A DNA stretch of 64,000 nt from assembly GCA_006503475.1 (NCBI GenBank), contig RSEH01000010.1, forward strand, positions 186,001 through 250,000. The letters run 5' to 3'. The stretch comes from Stentor roeselii. Lineage: Eukaryota > Ciliophora > Heterotrichea > Heterotrichida > Stentoridae. Both the position numbers and the translations under genes were made by a program. Below, one piece after another: positions 40,361 to 49,317 of the stretch. Under the pieces are notes generated by a model. It ran no database searches, was not told where the DNA came from, and saw nothing but the letters and a program-made list of their open reading frames with translations. Each line of letters starts with the position of its first letter. Within the stretch, counting starts at the first letter, position 1.

Positions 40361-40606
40361 CTATTTAAAAAAAGATATCACATTTAAAAAGAAATTTTGA
40401 TAAGCAATCGTGTCTGATTCTTTTTTTTGATTGTTGCAAATGATTATTTCTTCTTGCAATCTTTCTTTATAAAGTTTCATTTCGTTGATTGACTCAGACT
40501 TTTCACAACATTCAATAAAGAGCAAAAGGTTTATGATAAAAATACCCAGCAGAGTGATTTTAAGTAAGGCCTTGAATATAGCCCACTTAATCTGGGGGTT
40601 CAGCAT
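40361..40606 (-). CDS. Short membrane peptide gene, possible truncated relative
   Basis: 81 residues: one membrane segment (L-L-K-I-T-L-L-G-I-F-I-I-N-L-L-L-F) followed by a charged helix. The layout matches the N-terminal half of member D, but the glycine-rich domain is missing. It may be a truncated copy or a chance frame; position and orientation in the array are the main support. Confidence 0.35.
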   Translation of the reverse strand: MLNPQIKWAIFKALLKITLLGIFIINLLLFIECCEKSESINEMKLYKERLQEEIIICNNQKKESDTIAYQNFFLNVISFFK

Positions 40607-41384
40607 ATAATTATATTACATATTAGAAATCTGTATGTTTAAAATACTCAGAATAAAATTTAATATAAGATTGGTCTGAATAATGATTCTGGTTGGTAAA
40701 AGTGATTAAGATCATTTAAATTTTACTCATGTATTATTTTCAAGCTTTTTTTTAAACTAGATTGATATTTATTTGAAATAATTTCAAAAACAACAAACAA
40801 GAGACGAATCAACCCATACCCTATCAAACCCATTTTATAGTTTCTAGTCATTTGCAAAGAGATCATTATTGCAAAAGAACTTTCAACTTTGATATCTCCT
40901 ATCTTTGACTCAACATAATAAAGAAGATCCGAACTACCCCTTACCTCTAAAATTCTAATAATGAACTAAACACAATCTTCACTAATGATTTAACCTCATA
41001 AAGAAGATGCTTTCAATTATTCTCTAAATTTAAACAGCAGAATTTTTTGCTTCTATTTATTCACCAGAATAATGAGAATTTTCAATATTCTTTAAAATTT
41101 CATCTGCAGGATCCTAACTTCTTTGTAATCACTGGAATATCACATGAAACAAAAAAACTAAAACATAATCACCATATACAATTTATATTCAAATCATCAC
41201 AAATTAACATTTTTTATCAAATCTAAGCTCATCTAATAAAATCTTAAAATTTATATCAAACTACTAGATTTAATCATAAACATTGGAAATTTTAATCCTT
41301 TTCTCAGCTATTTACTAGATTTATTCATAAATATTGGAAATTTCAATCATTTTCTCAGCTATTATATCATTGAAACTATCCTAA
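40607..41384. other. AT-rich gap with a tandem repeat
   Basis: About 780 bp without a supported gene. It holds the 51 bp tandem repeat at 41262-41363. Confidence 0.45.
41262..41363. repeat. Tandem repeat, two 51 bp copies
   Basis: Copies at 41262-41312 and 41313-41363 are adjacent and differ at a few bases. Each starts TACTAGATTTA and ends TTTTCTCAGCTATT. They lie directly downstream of member F. Confidence 0.85.
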
Positions 41385-42125
41385 TCAACTTAAACTATTA
41401 TTTTTCTGATCTTTATCTTTTCTACTGAAAAAACTTTTGATAGTAGCACCCACACCTGCAGTAGCTCCTCCTCCAATAGCTGCTGATGTAAAAATTCCTT
41501 GCGCTCCGAGAGATTGCATTATGGCAAATAAACTTCCTGATGCAACATTACCTATCCCTGATTGAATACCTGCAGCTATCGTCCCAGCCCCAATTCCAGC
41601 AGTTCCGAATCCTGCGATAATAGGTACAGCAGAAACAGCTACAGTTGCGGCTCCAGCATACATAAGACCTTTGGCTATTTTACTCCCTAAACTGGGTTCA
41701 TCATTTTCTTGTACTTCTATTTCCTCAGTTTCAAGAGACTCTTCCTTAGGATTTTCTTTAAATTCATCTGGGGGCCCTATAGGTTCAGCAGGTGTTTTTC
41801 CTTCCTCAGAGTCTTGAGGATTATCTTCAAGTTTCTCTTCAGTTTCAGGTGGTGGGCCTATTGGTTCGAAAGGTTTATCAGGACTTTCAACAATATTCTC
41901 TTCACTTTGAATTTCTTCTATTTGATTGAGAATCTTTATACTCTCTATTTTCAGAACCTTAAGATCAAATTCGGAATCAGACTCGAGAAATTCATCTGAA
42001 TGTCTTTTGATTTCGTCAAGTTCAAACTTTTTCGAAGGGACTAGGAATATTTCTTTTGATTCTTCTTGAAGAGAGTATATATTTTCTGGTTTTAAAGCCA
42101 TTGGATTTATAATGGGGTCTACCAT
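41385..42125 (-). CDS. ISG12-like protein F with long acidic proline-rich N-terminus
   Basis: 246 residues. The first 145 are acidic and soluble, with two related segments F-E-P-I-G-P-P and A-E-P-I-G-P-P about 28 residues apart. The Ifi-6-16 type domain fills about 148-230 and is the most typical of the set: V-P-I-I-A-G-F-G-T-A-G-I-G-A-G, G-I-Q-S-G-I-G-N-V-A-S-G-S and S-L-G-A-Q-G. The polar tail ends K-N-N-S-L-S. The architecture suggests a membrane-inserted C-terminal module carrying a long exposed tail. Confidence 0.78.
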   Translation of the reverse strand: MVDPIINPMALKPENIYSLQEESKEIFLVPSKKFELDEIKRHSDEFLESDSEFDLKVLKIESIKILNQIEEIQSEENIVESPDKPFEPIGPPPETEEKLEDNPQDSEEGKTPAEPIGPPDEFKENPKEESLETEEIEVQENDEPSLGSKIAKGLMYAGAATVAVSAVPIIAGFGTAGIGAGTIAAGIQSGIGNVASGSLFAIMQSLGAQGIFTSAAIGGGATAGVGATIKSFFSRKDKDQKNNSLS

Positions 42126-42502
42126 TTAATTTTTATTATGTTTAGTTAGATAATGAGTTTTGACTAAGATAAAGATGTGATTCAGGAGTTTTGTAGAAGA
42201 ATAGAGTACTAATGAACTTTCACATTTATTTTCTTTAGAGTTGTTTAGATTAAGTTTGATTCAATCCTAAGTCACCAAGCCTTTGTGTGTTTTAAGCAAG
42301 ACTTATGTTTAAATTATAAGAAATTGAACAGGTAATAAAATACTTCGATCATTATTAGAAAAACTTTCATTGAAAATTAGGACAGTTAATATGAGACTCT
42401 TATCATTGGATTAAAACTTTAAATTGAAAAATTAGGAACTATAAAGTACTGAGTCTAAATTAATCATACTAAATAATTCAATTGGACTAATTCTTTAATA
42501 TC
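42126..42502. other. AT-rich gap between members F and G
   Basis: About 380 bp, no gene, repeat or RNA recognised. Confidence 0.4.
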
Positions 42503-43381
42503 TTAATAAAACCAACCAGTAACATTAAAGAGCCCAGCTGCAAAACTAGCTGCTCCTGCAGCAGAACTTGCTGCAAAAGTACCTTGCATTCCTAAAGATG
42601 TCATAGTTGCAAAAGCACTTCCAGCAGCTACATTACCGATACCAGCTTGCACACCGGCAGCTATCGATCCAGCAGCGATTCCCGCAGTTCCAAACCCCGC
42701 TAAAATCGGTAAAGATGATACTGCTAAAACAGCTCCTCCTCCATAAAACAAAATATTTCCTACAGTTTCACCAAATGATCCCTTGCATTCTTTAGTATCT
42801 TGCTTTGAAGGCGGTTCAGGCATTTTAACTTCCCTGGCCAAAGCATCCTGAGGTTCAGGCATTTTAACTTGCCTGACCAAAGCATCCTGAGGTTCAGGCA
42901 TTTTAACTTCCCTGGCCAAAGCATGTTCAGGTTCAGGATCTCTAAACATTTGTCTACCTAATGACTCGTTTTGATCCTGCTTAGCTAAATTCATATTTGA
43001 GTTAAAGATATAGAGAGTCAATCCCAAAGTAATAAAAACATTGAAAATCAAAACAAATATCAAGATTATGACGAGTTTTGAAAAGCCTTGTGATTGATTT
43101 GCTTCAACAGGGAATATCGATTTTGGGACTTCGGGAGGGTTTGATGATCTAGATAGTGAGGAAGGGTCTGAGCCTCTTAAAGGGGAACTAGGGACTTGAT
43201 GTGCAGAATTAATTTCGTCATTTTCACTGACTGACTCGTGATTTCTAGGAATTCTTACTTTTACTTCTTTGAAATCAACGTCTTTTTTTAAAGACTTTAG
43301 AGATTTTTTTACTATATCGATTTCGGAATCGATGTCCTCGTCAAACCTAAGAACGAACTCAACTTGGCGCGAAGCTGCCAT
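42503..43381 (-). CDS. ISG12-like protein G with central membrane helix and 13-residue repeats
   Basis: 292 residues. The first 100 are charged, with a D-E-D-I-D-S-E-I-D start and Ser/Pro-rich linker. A membrane helix lies at about 103-126. Three 13-residue repeats follow (153-191: A-L-A-R-E-V-K-M-P-E-P-Q-D and variants). The Ifi-6-16 type domain is at about 205-285: S-S-L-P-I-L-A-G-F-G-T-A-G-I-A-A-G-S, A-G-I-G-N-V-A-A-G-S, S-L-G-M-Q-G. It is the largest member and the only one with an anchor in mid-protein, which places the repeats between two membrane segments. Confidence 0.78.
   Translation of the reverse strand: MAASRQVEFVLRFDEDIDSEIDIVKKSLKSLKKDVDFKEVKVRIPRNHESVSENDEINSAHQVPSSPLRGSDPSSLSRSSNPPEVPKSIFPVEANQSQGFSKLVIILIFVLIFNVFITLGLTLYIFNSNMNLAKQDQNESLGRQMFRDPEPEHALAREVKMPEPQDALVRQVKMPEPQDALAREVKMPEPPSKQDTKECKGSFGETVGNILFYGGGAVLAVSSLPILAGFGTAGIAAGSIAAGVQAGIGNVAAGSAFATMTSLGMQGTFAASSAAGAASFAAGLFNVTGWFY
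42815..42937. repeat. 39 bp coding tandem repeat, three copies
   Basis: Units at 42815-42853, 42854-42892 and 42893-42931 plus a partial unit to 42937. Each encodes one 13-residue repeat of protein G on the minus strand. The units are nearly identical at silent sites, so they expanded recently. Confidence 0.9.
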
Positions 43382-43533
43382 TTATAAAATTTTTCTTTAT
43401 AAAATATAAGAATTTTCTTCATAAGTAAATGGTAAAATTTTCAAGAATCTTAAGAGATGTTTAAATAATTGTCTTTATCTCAGTTGGTTCTTTGTTAATA
43501 AGAAAATTTTTAATATCTAGTGATATTATTTTA

Positions 43534-43797
43534 TTATTCTGAAGAACGAGTTGCTAGACCAGCAGCTACTGATGTCGCTCCTCCCACTGATCCTTTCACA
43601 AATACTCCCTTCATACCTAACGATGTAGCTGTAGAAAATGCACTTCCCGCTGCTACATTACCGATTCCAGATTGAATTCCTGCAGCTGCTGACCCTGCGG
43701 CGATCCCAGATGTTCCGAATCCTGCAAATATTGCAGGAAAGCAGATGCTTAGTGTCACAACACCTGATGTTATTAAGATTGTACTTAAACCGACCAT
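43534..43797 (-). CDS. ISG12-like protein H, minimal form
   Basis: 87 residues, essentially only the domain: a first helix (T-I-L-I-T-S-G-V-V-T-L-S-I), then F-A-G-F-G-T-S-G-I-A-A-G-S-A-A-A-G, S-G-I-G-N-V-A-A-G-S and S-L-G-M-K-G. In size it is like mature animal ISG12. The start follows CAATATAA. Confidence 0.75.
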   Translation of the reverse strand: MVGLSTILITSGVVTLSICFPAIFAGFGTSGIAAGSAAAGIQSGIGNVAAGSAFSTATSLGMKGVFVKGSVGGATSVAAGLATRSSE

Positions 43798-44601
43798 TTA
43801 TATTGTAAAAGTTTTAAAGAAAGAAATGGAATTCTTCCGAATTTTTAAATATGGAGGATTTTATGCTGTTAAAATCTTATAAAGAAAATCAGAGTTATTT
43901 TTTTATTTATTAAACAAGGTTTGGATTTAATTAATCAAAAATTGATAAATTATATTTTTTTATGAATGATGCATATTTTCTGTCAGATTCTTTAGTTTGA
44001 AAGATGGTCTGATTGTCTTGTTATAAGAATAGAATGAATTAATTTATATAAGTAGTCAAATACTTCAAATTTAACAGTATATCTAACACATATTCAAATT
44101 ATATATAATTTAATCATATTAAACAAATTAAAATGGTTTGGTAGTAGTGATGAAAAATTAATTAAAATCTTTTGTTAATACCTGGATGCTGATGAATAAG
44201 AATGAGTATTATCATTGAATCTTATATTAAATAGAACTAATAAATTATCCTAATATAATTGGATACTACCAATAGATCCTTGAGATATTCATTTATATGT
44301 TAAATTTATATTCAATTTTTCCAAATTAAAACATTAATTCATTATATTGGATGGAGTCTTTTTCACAAATATAGGAGAAAGTACTCAGCTATAATAATTT
44401 TAAAGATTGATAAATGAATCATTAAATATGATTATTCTTAAACTTGGCATTTTCCTTTGAAATATAAGAAAATAATTATTAACTTCAGCATTTTAATTTA
44501 GGTGTTAAAATTATTCTTATTTTCTAAAACACTCTGATTGAAGTAATTTTTATCTAATATTTTAATTTCACTAAGATTTTATATAGTTATCAATCTATAA
44601 C
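43798..44601. other. AT-rich gap inside the island
   Basis: About 800 bp, very AT-rich, with no supported gene or clear repeat. Confidence 0.4.
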
Positions 44602-44847
44602 CTATGGGATCAATATTCCTGTAGTCATCAGAGCAGTACCAGAAACTACTCCTTTAGCATATGCAGCCTTCATGCCCCAGGAAGTAAGAGTAGCAAAAAC
44701 ACTCCCAGCTGAAACATTTCCGATTAGAGCTTGAGCAGCAGCAGCAACAGACCCAGCGACGATTCCCCCAGCTCCAAATCCTGCAATAATAGGAATACTA
44801 GATACAACAATAGTAGTAGCTCCACCGATGATTAACACTTCAGCCAT
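44602..44847 (-). CDS. ISG12-like protein I, minimal form
   Basis: 81 residues. Domain only: I-I-G-G-A-T-T-I-V-V-S-S-I-P-I-I-A-G-F-G-A-G-G-I in short segments, A-L-I-G-N-V-S-A-G-S and S-W-G-M-K-A. The usual S-L-G-M is S-W-G-M here. The start follows TATATATAAATA. It is the most upstream member of the minus-strand array. Confidence 0.75.
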   Translation of the reverse strand: MAEVLIIGGATTIVVSSIPIIAGFGAGGIVAGSVAAAAQALIGNVSAGSVFATLTSWGMKAAYAKGVVSGTALMTTGILIP

Positions 44848-44885
44848 TATTTATATATATTTTCCGAATATAAAAAAATCCATAT

Positions 44886-45800
44886 TTAATTAATATACTC
44901 AACGATACTCCCTGTTTCAGTGCTTTCACTAGCAAGTCCTAATGACTTAAACAGATTATTAATCGAGCTTTCAACATCATATTTTTCTTCAATCCTCCAG
45001 CAGAAGTACAGAAGTACACTTAAAGGAATTAAATACATAATGGTGTAGAGTACACAGTAAACAGCAGCCCTTTGTAATAATTACTGTTCCGAATTTGACA
45101 TCTCGGTCCATACCTGATCAACGACGAATGCTAAAATCAACCCTAATAAACTCATAATTGGCATAACTGAAAACTTTCTCATGCCTATCATAATATCATC
45201 ACTGATTTTTCCTTTAATTTTCGATTTCAGGTGATTCGAGACTATTTTCAGAAACAAAAATAAAGAAAATTCGTGAAGAATCAGAAAAATCATGTCTATA
45301 AGTGAAAAGATGCTATTGTAAAATGATTCGTGTTCTTCGAAGATTATTAATGCTGATATAAGTAAGGCTAAAGGCTGGAGCAGTGCAATTGATAAGAAGA
45401 TTAAACGTAAATAAAACTTTTTTCTGATCACGTTTAAACTTTCTATTTCTATTGCGTAGTAAACATCTATTAAAATGTAGTCAATACGAATGAATATCAC
45501 ACTTGTATAGATCCAAGTGAAGCAGTTAATCAATATTCTAAGTACATAGTTCATTCCCAGAATATATCTCAACAAGTAAAAAATTGAACCTACATAAGTA
45601 ATACTCAAGCTGATAAAGCACAGCCCTACAAGCAAAAACTTTTTGATTTTTAAGTCATCACTGATTTGTCGAGACAAAAAAGCCTGAGAGCATTTATAAA
45701 CCGACAAAGAAAGAATGCAAGAAGTCAAAAACGAAAGAACCGAAATCGCAACATAATATTCTTGAGTATTTTGATGATACCCTCCAACATTACTAGACAT
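44886..45800 (-). CDS. Orphan seven-pass membrane protein
   Basis: 299 residues after removing a 15-nt intron at 45070-45084 (GTAATTATTACAAAG). Without splicing the frame ends before the last helix; with it a seventh helix (V-L-Y-T-I-M-Y-L-I-P-L-S-V-L-L-Y) and a 45-residue acidic tail follow. Seven hydrophobic segments with short loops suggest a GPCR-like or other seven-pass protein, but no rhodopsin, cAMP-receptor or Frizzled motif is visible. It is on the same strand as the ISG12-like array and directly upstream of it. Confidence 0.7.
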
Positions 45801-45870
45801 TACTCAAATTATAACCTCGACTTAAAATCCTAATTTAAATCTTTAATCATGATCCAAAGAAATTCAATAA

Positions 45871-47307
45871 ATGTTAAAAAGGCTCTTCTCCAACTTCTGG
45901 ATATCTGGCAAGTTCGAGACCCTTCTTGAAAACGCGCCATTCTACATCGCAGGCAGCCAAAACCCTTTCATGATAATCTCAGGTCCTTCAGAATCCGGTA
46001 AAACAAACCTAAGCCACAACATAATGGAACAACTCGTCGAAACAGGCCTCTTCGACCAAGACTTCCAAATCTCCACAAGTCTCAACCCCGGCGACGAAGA
46101 AGAAGGTTCCGTGGTCGAGGAAGAAAAATCTTTGACTCAAGTCTTTTTAGAGTCTTTACATGCTCAAACAGCAGAACTTTTATCAAAAATTGAAAGTAAA
46201 CTAGATGTCAAGACAAAGCAAAACATTTTAGATGTTTTCGTGACTTACGCGAAAAAAGTCACGAAAAACTGCGAAGAAAACCCGATGGAAAATCCAGGCC
46301 CGGTACTTGACGAGTTGAATAAAATCGTTGAAAATTATCAGAGACTTCCTAAGTTTCAGGACTTCAGTGAAAGGCAGTATCGAAATGTTTTAAGTCAAAT
46401 GAGTTTGAATGATTGCTTTTCAGTCATGGTGGTTTCTTTGTTCAGCACAAATATTGAAGAGAGTATCGGCTCGATAGCTTCTGAGTTTCTGGTGAAAACT
46501 CTTGTGCAAATCACACTTTTTTGTATTGAAAATGGAAGCCCCAGGCCTTTTTTAAGGATAGACGACACTCACTATTTATATAAGGAAGAGTCAGGAAAAG
46601 ACTATTTAAAGAATTTCGTTCATAGTTTGATCAGTCATAAAGGAGTCAGCTGCTTGTTTATCGGAAATTGTCAGTTTGAAGAGATCATTAGACTTCTTCA
46701 TCAAAATAAAGATCAAATCGCTTGGTTTCACTTAGAAAACTTCAATGAAGACTCTTCTCATGATCTTTATGAACTTTTTAATTTGAAAGTTGATGACAGT
46801 AAAAAAAAACTCTTGTGGGAAACTGTTGGAGGAAATATCGCTGCTGCTGATGTTGTCAGTGAAAGACTTGCTCAAGGTGAACCTTTAGAACAAATTTATC
46901 AGGATTTCTTGAAAACTGGCTCGAAAAGCATTGATTCATTTTTCAAGGTTCTTGAAGAACAACAGGACACTTTAAGTATTAAAGAAAAGGTTTTTGGACC
47001 TGATTATAACACTGCAAGAGCTTTTGTTCACTTTTTATCACAATTTCTGGAAAATCCTGAACAGGAACAAAAAATTCCTATTTCAGAATACAGCGCTAAT
47101 CCTGTTATAGAAGGTCTAGTCGTTTATGGAGTCATTACTTACAACCCAGTAACTGAAATCCTTAAGTTAGACAAGCCAATTATCTCAGAACTTCTGAAAA
47201 ATTCTGAAAAGTACCAAAAATACTCATCGTGGCTGAGTAAATCGAAAAACCGCGAAGCTTACTCAAGTTTGTTATCGCAATACACAAACTTAGTGTTGAA
47301 TAGATAA
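45871..47307 (+). CDS. P-loop ATPase, AAA/STAND-like, unknown role
   Basis: 478 residues. Walker A is G-P-S-E-S-G-K-T (about 47-54). A Walker B-like strand P-F-L-R-I-D-D-T-H comes much later (about 230), after a helical insert. The order strand, G-N-C-Q-F sensor-like segment, then a C-terminal winged-helix-like region recalls the ATPase_2/AAA_16 group that includes ORC/Cdc6 and STAND proteins. It is not close enough to ORC4 or another named subunit to name. ATP-dependent regulation or scaffold remodelling is the most that can be said. Confidence 0.6.
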   Translation: MLKRLFSNFWISGKFETLLENAPFYIAGSQNPFMIISGPSESGKTNLSHNIMEQLVETGLFDQDFQISTSLNPGDEEEGSVVEEEKSLTQVFLESLHAQTAELLSKIESKLDVKTKQNILDVFVTYAKKVTKNCEENPMENPGPVLDELNKIVENYQRLPKFQDFSERQYRNVLSQMSLNDCFSVMVVSLFSTNIEESIGSIASEFLVKTLVQITLFCIENGSPRPFLRIDDTHYLYKEESGKDYLKNFVHSLISHKGVSCLFIGNCQFEEIIRLLHQNKDQIAWFHLENFNEDSSHDLYELFNLKVDDSKKKLLWETVGGNIAAADVVSERLAQGEPLEQIYQDFLKTGSKSIDSFFKVLEEQQDTLSIKEKVFGPDYNTARAFVHFLSQFLENPEQEQKIPISEYSANPVIEGLVVYGVITYNPVTEILKLDKPIISELLKNSEKYQKYSSWLSKSKNREAYSSLLSQYTNLVLNR

Positions 47308-47317
47308 AATATTAAAA

Positions 47318-48679
47318 ATGTCAAACGTTGAAGCCTTGCTGAAGGCCTGTCGAGTTGGTGATAAAGACTCAGTAAAAGAAGTCTTGTCGCAAAATCCAGG
47401 TCTGGTGAATTCATCCGACAGTAAATTGGGGTGGACCGGACTTTACTGTTCAGTAATGTGCGGCCATGCGGAGATTGTCAAGTATTTAATTTCAAACTTG
47501 GCTGATGTAAATGTTCAGAACCGTATGGGTGAGACGCCTCTGCATCAAGCAGTCGAATGTCGTAACCTCAAAATCGCTAAAATGCTTTTAAAAAACAAGG
47601 CAGACCCAAATATCCAACAAAATGACGGAGAGACTCCTCTTCACATGGCTATATTGCAGGTGAACTACAAAGCAGTCTGTCTTCTTCTCAAGTATTCCGC
47701 GAGTCCGAACATTCCAAACTACTTATACGGGAAAACTCCAACTCACTATGCAGTTGAATGTGGAAACAGCAGGATCTACAGCGAAATCGTAAACAATGGC
47801 GCTGACCTGCAGATGAAGGACAAGCAGGGCTACTCAGCCGAGAGTTTAATGAAAAATGCAGAAGTTTCCAACAAAGACATCTTATCCATCACCCAGCAGC
47901 TTTCCCCAGGCCTCACTCGATGCAATTCAGAAACTTCAACATTACAAGAAAAACGTTCAATTGACAGCAAATTAAAGCAGATTCAAGTCATGCATCAAAT
48001 GATCAGAGAAACTGTCAGAACTTCTGTTGACACTACCAAAAGAGCAGAACTCAGTCAAAGCTCTGCTGGGGAAAGCGAAGAAGGAAGAGCAATAAAAACA
48101 GCTCCGACTGACTTAAACCCTGAACTTTACAATTGGCTGAAAAGTATCAGATTGACTTCTGAATATGAAACTTTAGTCACTTCTGGGTATGACGATCTTC
48201 CCCAGATGGTAAAGCAGATGAAGTCAAATATTCCTTTAAATGAAAGATGTTTAATCAAAATCGGAATGAAAAAAATCGGTCACCGTCGAAGACTTCTAGC
48301 GAGTCTGTCATCTTTAGCCTCAAGAAGCGAGGACCCAGGTTTTTTGACGTCTCTTCAGTGCTGTGTGGCCTTGGCAAGTGGCTTCATGAGGACGAACTAC
48401 CAAGCGTTGGATCATTGGTTGCAAGATTTGAACCTTCCAGGACTAGAAAAGGTTTTAAACGAGGCAGGATTTGAAGAAGTAGAAGATTTGATGGTTTTAG
48501 ATGGAACTCCCTGGGCCTTGGATGATGGGACTTTATGTGGACTGGGAATAGAGAAGCCAGGATATCGTCATCGAATTCTGGCAAAAATCAAGGAAAATGG
48601 TGATACAAGGAAAAGTTCTGAACTGATCCTTGATAAGACCAGCAACAGCTCCGCATGCACTTTATGTTATATAATGTAA
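47318..48679 (+). CDS. Ankyrin, double SAM protein with C-terminal CaaX box
   Basis: 453 residues. About five ankyrin repeats fill residues 5-180 (G-E-T-P-L-H-Q-A-V-E, G-E-T-P-L-H-M-A-I). Two SAM domains follow near 265-335 and 360-430 (W-L-K-S-I-R-L and W-L-Q-D-L-N-L). The protein ends C-Y-I-M, a CaaX box whose final Met favours farnesylation. The combination predicts a membrane-tethered scaffold that polymerises through SAM domains. It begins 10 bp after the ATPase stop and ends 11 bp from a convergent stop. Confidence 0.85.
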   Translation: MSNVEALLKACRVGDKDSVKEVLSQNPGLVNSSDSKLGWTGLYCSVMCGHAEIVKYLISNLADVNVQNRMGETPLHQAVECRNLKIAKMLLKNKADPNIQQNDGETPLHMAILQVNYKAVCLLLKYSASPNIPNYLYGKTPTHYAVECGNSRIYSEIVNNGADLQMKDKQGYSAESLMKNAEVSNKDILSITQQLSPGLTRCNSETSTLQEKRSIDSKLKQIQVMHQMIRETVRTSVDTTKRAELSQSSAGESEEGRAIKTAPTDLNPELYNWLKSIRLTSEYETLVTSGYDDLPQMVKQMKSNIPLNERCLIKIGMKKIGHRRRLLASLSSLASRSEDPGFLTSLQCCVALASGFMRTNYQALDHWLQDLNLPGLEKVLNEAGFEEVEDLMVLDGTPWALDDGTLCGLGIEKPGYRHRILAKIKENGDTRKSSELILDKTSNSSACTLCYIM

Positions 48680-48690
48680 GTAACGATAGA

Positions 48691-49227
48691 TTAGTCTGGG
48701 TAAACACTTCGGGGATATGGCAAATGTGGAGAATGTTCTCGCATTAACTTGAATGGACGTGTCAAACTTGTCACGCTCCAGTCCTCTTCGCAGACCCAGT
48801 CCTTTATTTCTCCGTCTTTTAATAAGAACCGAAAAGCTTTCGACCTTCTTCCAACACCTTCTTGTTCGAAGAGAGTTCCAAGATTTGATGAAAGCTCTGC
48901 ATTGAAATCGGAGATAAAAGTAAAAGTCTCGTTACCGTCGATTTCTTCTGCGAAGGTCTTTAATACGAAGGGGTCGTTCACGGTCACTACTGCGATTTGG
49001 GTCACTTGACATAGTTCTTTTACTTCAGCGCCGTATCTTTTGTACTCTGGGAGAAACTTCCAAAGAATTGAAGGAAAAAAAGCTCCTGGAATGCCTAGAA
49101 ATAATGTTTTTTTACGAAATTCTCGAAGGATGTTTATTGGAGATGTGATTTCATAGTCGTCTTCTGAACGGTCGTATCGAATTAGGGGAAGGTATAGCTC
49201 TGGAAGTGTTCGGGTTATTTTTAACAT
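48691..49227 (-). CDS. Peroxiredoxin-5-like protein lacking the peroxidatic cysteine
   Basis: 178 residues with the atypical Prx5/AhpE-type thioredoxin fold: L-G-I-P-G-A-F-F-P-S-I-L (44-55), V-V-T-V-N-D-P-F-V, the D-F-N-A-E-L-S strand and a V-G-R-R-S-K-A-F-R-F-L-L-K-D-G strand. In active enzymes the motif is P-G-A-F-T-P-T-C; here position 54 is Ile, so no peroxidatic cysteine exists. The product should not be a thiol peroxidase. A structural, chaperone or sensory role is possible. The rest of the fold is well kept. Confidence 0.75.
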   Translation of the reverse strand: MLKITRTLPELYLPLIRYDRSEDDYEITSPINILREFRKKTLFLGIPGAFFPSILWKFLPEYKRYGAEVKELCQVTQIAVVTVNDPFVLKTFAEEIDGNETFTFISDFNAELSSNLGTLFEQEGVGRRSKAFRFLLKDGEIKDWVCEEDWSVTSLTRPFKLMREHSPHLPYPRSVYPD

Positions 49228-49317
49228 TTATTAGGGCGGGATTAGGATTTGGGTTGTTTCACATCTTTTATCAGGTCGTGTTTTTGACATTTAGGAAATT
49301 CTGATTTTTTATAAAAT

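Noticed and set aside
42815-42937. CRISPR-like repeat array
   Set aside because: The units are adjacent with no spacers, keep the reading frame and encode 13-residue protein repeats.
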